Source of the DNA: Pseudomonadota bacterium
GTDB taxonomy: Bacteria > Pseudomonadota > Alphaproteobacteria > Azospirillales > Azospirillaceae
NCBI GenBank assembly: GCA_023416455.1
Contig: JAEZHQ010000180.1
Coordinates: 1 to 7,887 of the forward strand
DNA: 7,887 nucleotides
Reading direction: 5' to 3'
Shown here: piece by piece, positions 4,870-7,887 of the stretch
How the letters are laid out: each line of letters starts with the position of its first letter
Numbering within the stretch: position 1 is the first letter of the stretch
Program-made: the position numbers and the translations under genes
Notes under the pieces: generated by a model
The model's input: the letters and a program-made list of their open reading frames with translations, nothing else
Told to the model about the DNA's origin: nothing
Database searches by the model: none

Positions 4870-6165
4870 TCAGACGCAGGGCCGGATGTAGGGGCGGTTG
4901 ACCTCCCACAGCTCGTCCAGGATCCTCACCGCCGCGTCCGTCGAGGTCACCACCGGGTCGATCAGAAGGGCCTGCAAGGCCAGCTCCTTGGACGCGTGCA
5001 CGGCGGCCTCCACGGCAAGCTGCTGGACGCCGGCCTGCACCGTCAGCAGCTTGGCGACCGGGTCGGGCAGGGGGCCGAGCGAGACCGGATGGACGCCGGT
5101 CGCGTCGGCCAGCAGCGGCACCTCCACCGCCAGATCCGGGGCCAGGTTGGGAATGGCGCCGCGGTTGAGGACGATGCCCGACTCGATGAAGCTTTTGCGG
5201 TTGTGCAGGACGCCGGTGATCACCTGCACCACCCGTTCGCCCCAGGAGGGCCGGGTCCAGTCCTCCGGGACCGGCGCGGTGCCGGCGACCACGCCGTCGA
5301 TGAGGGCGTTCAGGATGCCGCGCCCGCGCTCGTCCTCCGCGAAGTCGAAGCCGTGCTCGCCCCCCTCCCAGCCGTAGGGGAGGTATTCGCCCATATGGTC
5401 GTCGCTGCACGTCGGCCACAGGCCGAAGGCGCGGAACAGGCGCCGCGCCAGCGGCGTGAAGTCGGGATCGTGGGTGGCCTCCCGTTCCCGCAGCCGCGGG
5501 TAGAGGTCGCGCCCGGTCGCCGCCTCGCGGATGTGCATCAGCCACTGGAAATGGTTCAGCCCGGCGCCCCAGACCTCCACCTCCGCCTCCTCCATGGCCA
5601 GGATGCGGCTGACGAACCAGCGGGCGAGGAAGATGCCGTGGCACAGGCCGAGGGCCTTGACCCGGCTGTACTTGCCGAGCCCCAGAACGACGCGGCTTTC
5701 CGGGTTGGACAGGTTGATGAACAGCGCGTCGGGGCACAGCTCCTCGACGTCGCGGGCGAAGTCGAAGATCAGCGGCAGCGTGCGCAGCGTGAAGAACAGG
5801 CCGCCGGGTCCGCCGTTCTCGCCCAGCGTGTGCCGGACGCCGTGCTTCTTCGGCACCTCGAAATCCAGCTTCCACAGGCGGTTGCGGTCGATGGCGACGG
5901 CGTTGACGACGAATTCGGCGCCGCGCAGCGCGGCGCGGCGGTCGGTCGTCTGCTCGATGGTCAGGCCGGCGCCGCCGCGGGCGTTCAGGACCCGGGCCAG
6001 GGCGGCCATGCGCTCCAGCGCGGCCGGGTTGGTGTCCACCAGGGTCAGCGTGCTGCCCGCCAGATCCGTGGTGGTGAACAGGTCGCGGTACAGGCTCAGC
6101 CCGAAGGCCGCGCTGCCGGCACCGAGAAAGACGATCCGGGTGCTTTTCTGGACGGAGGTCGGCAT
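4870..6165 (-). CDS. Glycoside hydrolase family 4 enzyme (alpha-galactosidase/alpha-glucosidase type)
   Basis: A predicted 431-residue cytoplasmic enzyme. GH4 enzymes cleave glycosides by a redox-assisted elimination mechanism that needs NAD+ and usually Mn2+. The N-terminus is a Rossmann fold: IVFLGAGSAAFG (11-22; GAGS at 15-18) and LTLVDTNPAALERM (40-53). Further GH4 signatures are LSNPES (152-157), the metal-binding CHGI (175-178; C175) and GLNHFQWL (202-209; H205), then HMGEYLPYGWE (257-267) with Y261 a candidate catalytic base. Length is normal for the family. The non-phospho branch is favoured because the motif begins CH rather than the CDMP or CNVP of the 6-phospho-glucosidases. CHGI also differs from the CHSV of melibiases, so the sugar is uncertain. 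The start is fixed by a near-ideal AAGGAGGTG seven bases before ATG 6165-6163. The frame is open 24 codons further, but without a ribosome site. The gene is divergent from a GH1 gene. Confidence 0.9.
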   Translation of the reverse strand: MPTSVQKSTRIVFLGAGSAAFGLSLYRDLFTTTDLAGSTLTLVDTNPAALERMAALARVLNARGGAGLTIEQTTDRRAALRGAEFVVNAVAIDRNRLWKLDFEVPKKHGVRHTLGENGGPGGLFFTLRTLPLIFDFARDVEELCPDALFINLSNPESRVVLGLGKYSRVKALGLCHGIFLARWFVSRILAMEEAEVEVWGAGLNHFQWLMHIREAATGRDLYPRLREREATHDPDFTPLARRLFRAFGLWPTCSDDHMGEYLPYGWEGGEHGFDFAEDERGRGILNALIDGVVAGTAPVPEDWTRPSWGERVVQVITGVLHNRKSFIESGIVLNRGAIPNLAPDLAVEVPLLADATGVHPVSLGPLPDPVAKLLTVQAGVQQLAVEAAVHASKELALQALLIDPVVTSTDAAVRILDELWEVNRPYIRPCV

Positions 6166-6172
6166 GGGAACA

Positions 6173-6177
6173 CCTCC
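6173..6177 (-). promoter_or_regulatory. Strong Shine-Dalgarno of the GH4 gene
   Basis: On the minus strand the sequence reads GAAGGAGGTG followed by TTCCC and ATG. GGAGG lies seven bases from the start. This decides between ATG 6165 and an in-frame start at 6237. Confidence 0.85.
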
Positions 6178-6220
6178 TTCGGGCGGGCGGAACGGCCCCA
6201 CCCCGGGGCTGCCGGCTGCC

Positions 6221-6242
6221 ACCAAGTAAACATACACTTGTT
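6221..6242. promoter_or_regulatory. Candidate shared operator of the GH4/GH1 pair
   Basis: CAAGT (6223-6227) and ACTTG (6236-6240) are exact inverted arms around an 8-base AT-rich spacer. One further pair matches outside a single mismatch (ACCAAGT with ACTTGTT). It is in the most AT-rich part of the 177-base gap between two divergent glycosidase genes, 56 bases before the GH4 start and about 100 before the GH1 start. A TATAAC at 6256-6261 could be a plus-strand -10 box, but no good -35 is at standard distance. Shape and place suit a LacI-, GntR- or ROK-type sugar repressor. The protein is not in the window. Confidence 0.4.
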
Positions 6243-6292
6243 ACCCCGAAAAGACTATAACCATCGATAGGGACAAACCGCCAAATCGTCTT

Positions 6293-6316
6293 CGCGCGTG
6301 CAGCAAGTCACGCGCG
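6293..6316 (+). promoter_or_regulatory. Perfect stem-loop in the GH1 leader
   Basis: CGCGCGTG (6293-6300) and CACGCGCG (6309-6316) form an 8-bp stem with an 8-base loop (CAGCAAGT). It ends 13 bases before the AGGAAGG ribosome site (6330-6336) of the GH1 gene. It may stabilise the messenger, modulate translation, or be a protein-binding palindrome. The TCTCTTATCCTT after it is pyrimidine-rich but is not a proper U tract. Confidence 0.4.
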
Positions 6317-6342
6317 TCTCTTATCCTTGAGGAAGGTCCGTC

Positions 6343-7668
6343 ATGGCACCCTTCACCTTTCCCCAGGGCTTCCTGTGGGGAGCCTCAACCGCCGCCTACC
6401 AGATCGAGGGCGCCGTCGGCGAGGACGGCCGGGGCCCTTGCGTGTGGGACCGCTTCACCGCCGAGGGCCGCATCCAGGACGGCAGCAGCGCCGCCGTCGC
6501 CTGCGACCACTACCACCGCTGGCCGGAAGACGTGGCCCTGCTGGCCGGGGCGGGCTTCAACGCCTACCGCTTCTCCATCGCCTGGCCGCGCGTCCTGCCG
6601 ACCGGCAGCGGGGCGGTGAACCAGGCCGGCCTGGACTTCTACGACCGGCTGGTTGACGGGCTGCTGGCGGCCGGGATCCGGCCCATGGCCTGCCTCTACC
6701 ATTGGGACCTGCCGCAGCCCCTGGAGGACCGGGGCGGCTGGCAGGGGCGGGCCATCGTCGGCCCCTTCGCCGAATACGCACGCCTGGTCGCCGCCCGGCT
6801 GGCCGACCGGGTGAAGGACTGGATGATGCTGAACGAGCCGAACGTGGTCGCCATCCACGGCTACGGCACCGGCGAGCACGCCCCCGGCCACCGGCTGGGC
6901 GAGACCGGCATGCTGCGCGCCCTGCATCACCAGAATCTCGCACAAGGGGCGGCGCTGCGCGCCATCGCGGCGGAGCATTCCGGCCTGACGCTGGGCACCG
7001 TGCTCAACCTCCAGCCCTGCCGGGCGGAGGGCGACCGGCCCGAGGACATCGCCGCCGCCGCGCGCTGGGACGCCGTGTGGAACCGCGTGCCGCTGGACGG
7101 CGTGATGCGCGGGCGCATCCCCGACCTTCTGGCCGAAGCCATGGCGGGGATCGTCCAGCCCGGCGACGAGGAGGCGATCCGCTATCCCATCGATCTGCTG
7201 GGCATCAACTACTACTCGCGCATGACCATGAAGCACGAGGCGGGGCACCCCTTCGACGTCTGGTGGGGGGACGCCCACTGCGACCGCTGGACCGCCATGG
7301 CCTGGCCGGTGCAGCCCGACGGGCTCTACGACCTGCTGGCGGAACTGAAGCGCGACTACGGCAACCCGGCGGTCTTCATCGCCGAGAACGGCGCGGCCTA
7401 CGACGACACGGTCGATCCCGACGGGGAGGTGCGCGACACGGAGCGGGTGGCCTTCCTGCGCGACCATCTGGCCGCGGTCGCCCGCGCCCTCCAGGATGGC
7501 TGCAACGTCAAGGGCTACCTGTGCTGGAGCCTGCTCGACAACTTCGAATGGGCCTTCGGCCTGTCCAAGCGCTTCGGCATCGTGAGGGTCGATTACGACA
7601 CGCTGGCCCGCAAGCCCAAGGACAGCTACCGCTTCCTGAGCGCGGTCGCCCGGTCCGGGCGCCTCTGA
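6343..7668 (+). CDS. Glycoside hydrolase family 1 beta-glucosidase
   Basis: A predicted 441-residue cytoplasmic (beta/alpha)8-barrel enzyme that removes non-reducing beta-D-glucosyl (often also galactosyl or fucosyl) residues with retention. It begins with the GH1 N-terminal signature FPQGFLWGASTAAYQIEGA (6-24; glycone ligand Q20). H120-W121 follow in YHWDLPQPL. The acid/base Glu is E165 in MLNEP, the nucleophile E348 in FIAENGAAYDD, and the sugar-binding end is WSLLDNFEWAFGLSKRFG (395-412; E402, W403). The E402-W403 pair indicates a plain glycosidase rather than a 6-phospho-beta-glycosidase, which has Ser/Lys/Tyr features there. No signal peptide is seen, and length is typical. AGGAAGG six bases before the ATG supports the start. 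It is divergent from the GH4 gene and probably co-regulated with it, acting on imported oligosaccharides such as cellobiose or on plant beta-glucosides. The substrate range is inferred. Confidence 0.93.
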   Translation: MAPFTFPQGFLWGASTAAYQIEGAVGEDGRGPCVWDRFTAEGRIQDGSSAAVACDHYHRWPEDVALLAGAGFNAYRFSIAWPRVLPTGSGAVNQAGLDFYDRLVDGLLAAGIRPMACLYHWDLPQPLEDRGGWQGRAIVGPFAEYARLVAARLADRVKDWMMLNEPNVVAIHGYGTGEHAPGHRLGETGMLRALHHQNLAQGAALRAIAAEHSGLTLGTVLNLQPCRAEGDRPEDIAAAARWDAVWNRVPLDGVMRGRIPDLLAEAMAGIVQPGDEEAIRYPIDLLGINYYSRMTMKHEAGHPFDVWWGDAHCDRWTAMAWPVQPDGLYDLLAELKRDYGNPAVFIAENGAAYDDTVDPDGEVRDTERVAFLRDHLAAVARALQDGCNVKGYLCWSLLDNFEWAFGLSKRFGIVRVDYDTLARKPKDSYRFLSAVARSGRL

Positions 7669-7675
7669 ACGGAGG

Positions 7676-7706
7676 CTCCCCCGCCGCCGGGCCGGCGGCG
7701 GGGGAG
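7676..7706. terminator. 31-base near-perfect palindrome, probable bidirectional terminator
   Basis: A 15-base arm (7676-7690, starting CTCCCCCGCC) is exactly repeated in inverse at 7692-7706 around a single central G. The hairpin is all but two base pairs G-C. It lies seven bases after the GH1 stop and eight before the stop of the convergent permease gene. No T run flanks it. Confidence 0.7.
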
Positions 7707-7714
7707 GCCCGCGC

Positions 7715-7887
7715 TCAGCGCCGATCCCAGCCCAGCCGGTGGATCAGCTCGCCGACGATCCCGCGGCGGAAGAGGAGGACGCAGACGACGAAGATGGCGC
7801 CGATGACGACGGGGACGGGCAGGCCGGTGCCGGCGAGGTAGCTTTCCAGCGTGACCACCAGCCCGGCCCCGACCACCGGGCCGAACA
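7715..7887 (-). CDS. livM: Branched-chain amino-acid ABC transporter permease LivM, C-terminal part (cut by window edge)
   Basis: The last 56 residues and the TGA stop (7717-7715) are present; the rest lies beyond the right edge. The peptide has FGPVVGAGLVVTLESYLAG, a hydrophobic segment PVPVVIGAIFVVCVLLF (23-39) and then RRGIVGELIHRLGW. This pattern, with GP-x-x-G-A before a short loop, a last membrane helix and an FRRGIVG or FPRGIVG exit, is the usual C-terminus of LivM-type inner-membrane permeases of the HAAT family. These work with LivH, the ATPases LivG/LivF and a periplasmic binding protein to import leucine, isoleucine, valine or other amides and amino acids. The neighbours beyond the window would settle the substrate. 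It is convergent with the GH1 gene and probably unrelated to it. Confidence 0.78.
   Translation of the reverse strand, partial: FGPVVGAGLVVTLESYLAGTGLPVPVVIGAIFVVCVLLFRRGIVGELIHRLGWDRR

Noticed and set aside
4154..5875. Long minus-strand open frame across the DUF2934 gene and most of the GH4 gene
   Set aside because: It is a shadow frame with Arg/Gly/Ala-rich composition. It runs through a convergent hairpin and the repeat array and has no motif.
6232..6261. Sigma-70 promoter for GH1 using TATAAC at 6256-6261
   Set aside because: No acceptable -35 hexamer lies 16-18 bases upstream; TTGTTA is only 12 bases away. It is noted within the operator entry but not called.
4465..6270. Long plus-strand open frame antisense to the GH4 gene
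   Set aside because: The composition is shadow-like, and the GH4 frame on the other strand has a strong ribosome site and complete family motifs.

Overview
The window is a high-GC, gene-dense piece of a bacterial chromosome or large replicon. It is most consistent with an alphaproteobacterium of the Azospirillum/Rhodospirillales type. The support is the very GC-rich codon use, a CheC-type chemotaxis protein, and a near-perfect promoter for the alphaproteobacterial general-stress sigma factor EcfG. The taxonomic call is an inference from composition and gene style; no rRNA or marker gene is present.

Layout, left to right: (1) the 5' end of a CheC-family gene on the minus strand, running off the left edge; (2) a 265-base gap with an AT-rich palindrome; (3) argE on the minus strand; (4) a divergent gap, then a CPA2 cation/proton antiporter on the plus strand that carries a C-terminal cyclic-nucleotide-binding domain; (5) a GC hairpin, then a convergent small unknown gene on the minus strand; (6) a 314-base divergent control region holding a hairpin, three tandem 27-bp repeats and an EcfG-type promoter; (7) a plus-strand gene for a DUF2934 protein with a basic, histone-H1-like tail; (8) a GC hairpin, then a minus-strand GH4 glycosidase; (9) a 177-base divergent region with a candidate operator and a leader hairpin; (10) a plus-strand GH1 beta-glucosidase; (11) a long palindromic hairpin, then the C-terminal end of a LivM-type branched-chain amino-acid permease on the minus strand, running off the right edge.

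The best functional unit is the divergent GH4/GH1 pair. It encodes two cytoplasmic glycosidases of different mechanism that share one intergenic region, so together they probably hydrolyse imported plant-type oligosaccharides or glycosides. No transporter or regulator for them is in the window. The second unit is the stress-type locus around 4062-4816, where a nearly symmetric EcfG promoter drives the DUF2934 gene and might also fire toward the small unknown gene. The other genes look like ordinary accessory or housekeeping functions. I see no insertion sequence, tRNA, rRNA, CRISPR array or phage gene, and no clear undescribed multi-gene system. The most unusual items are the repeat/EcfG control region, the antiporter's sensor domain, and the CHGI active-site motif of the GH4 enzyme.
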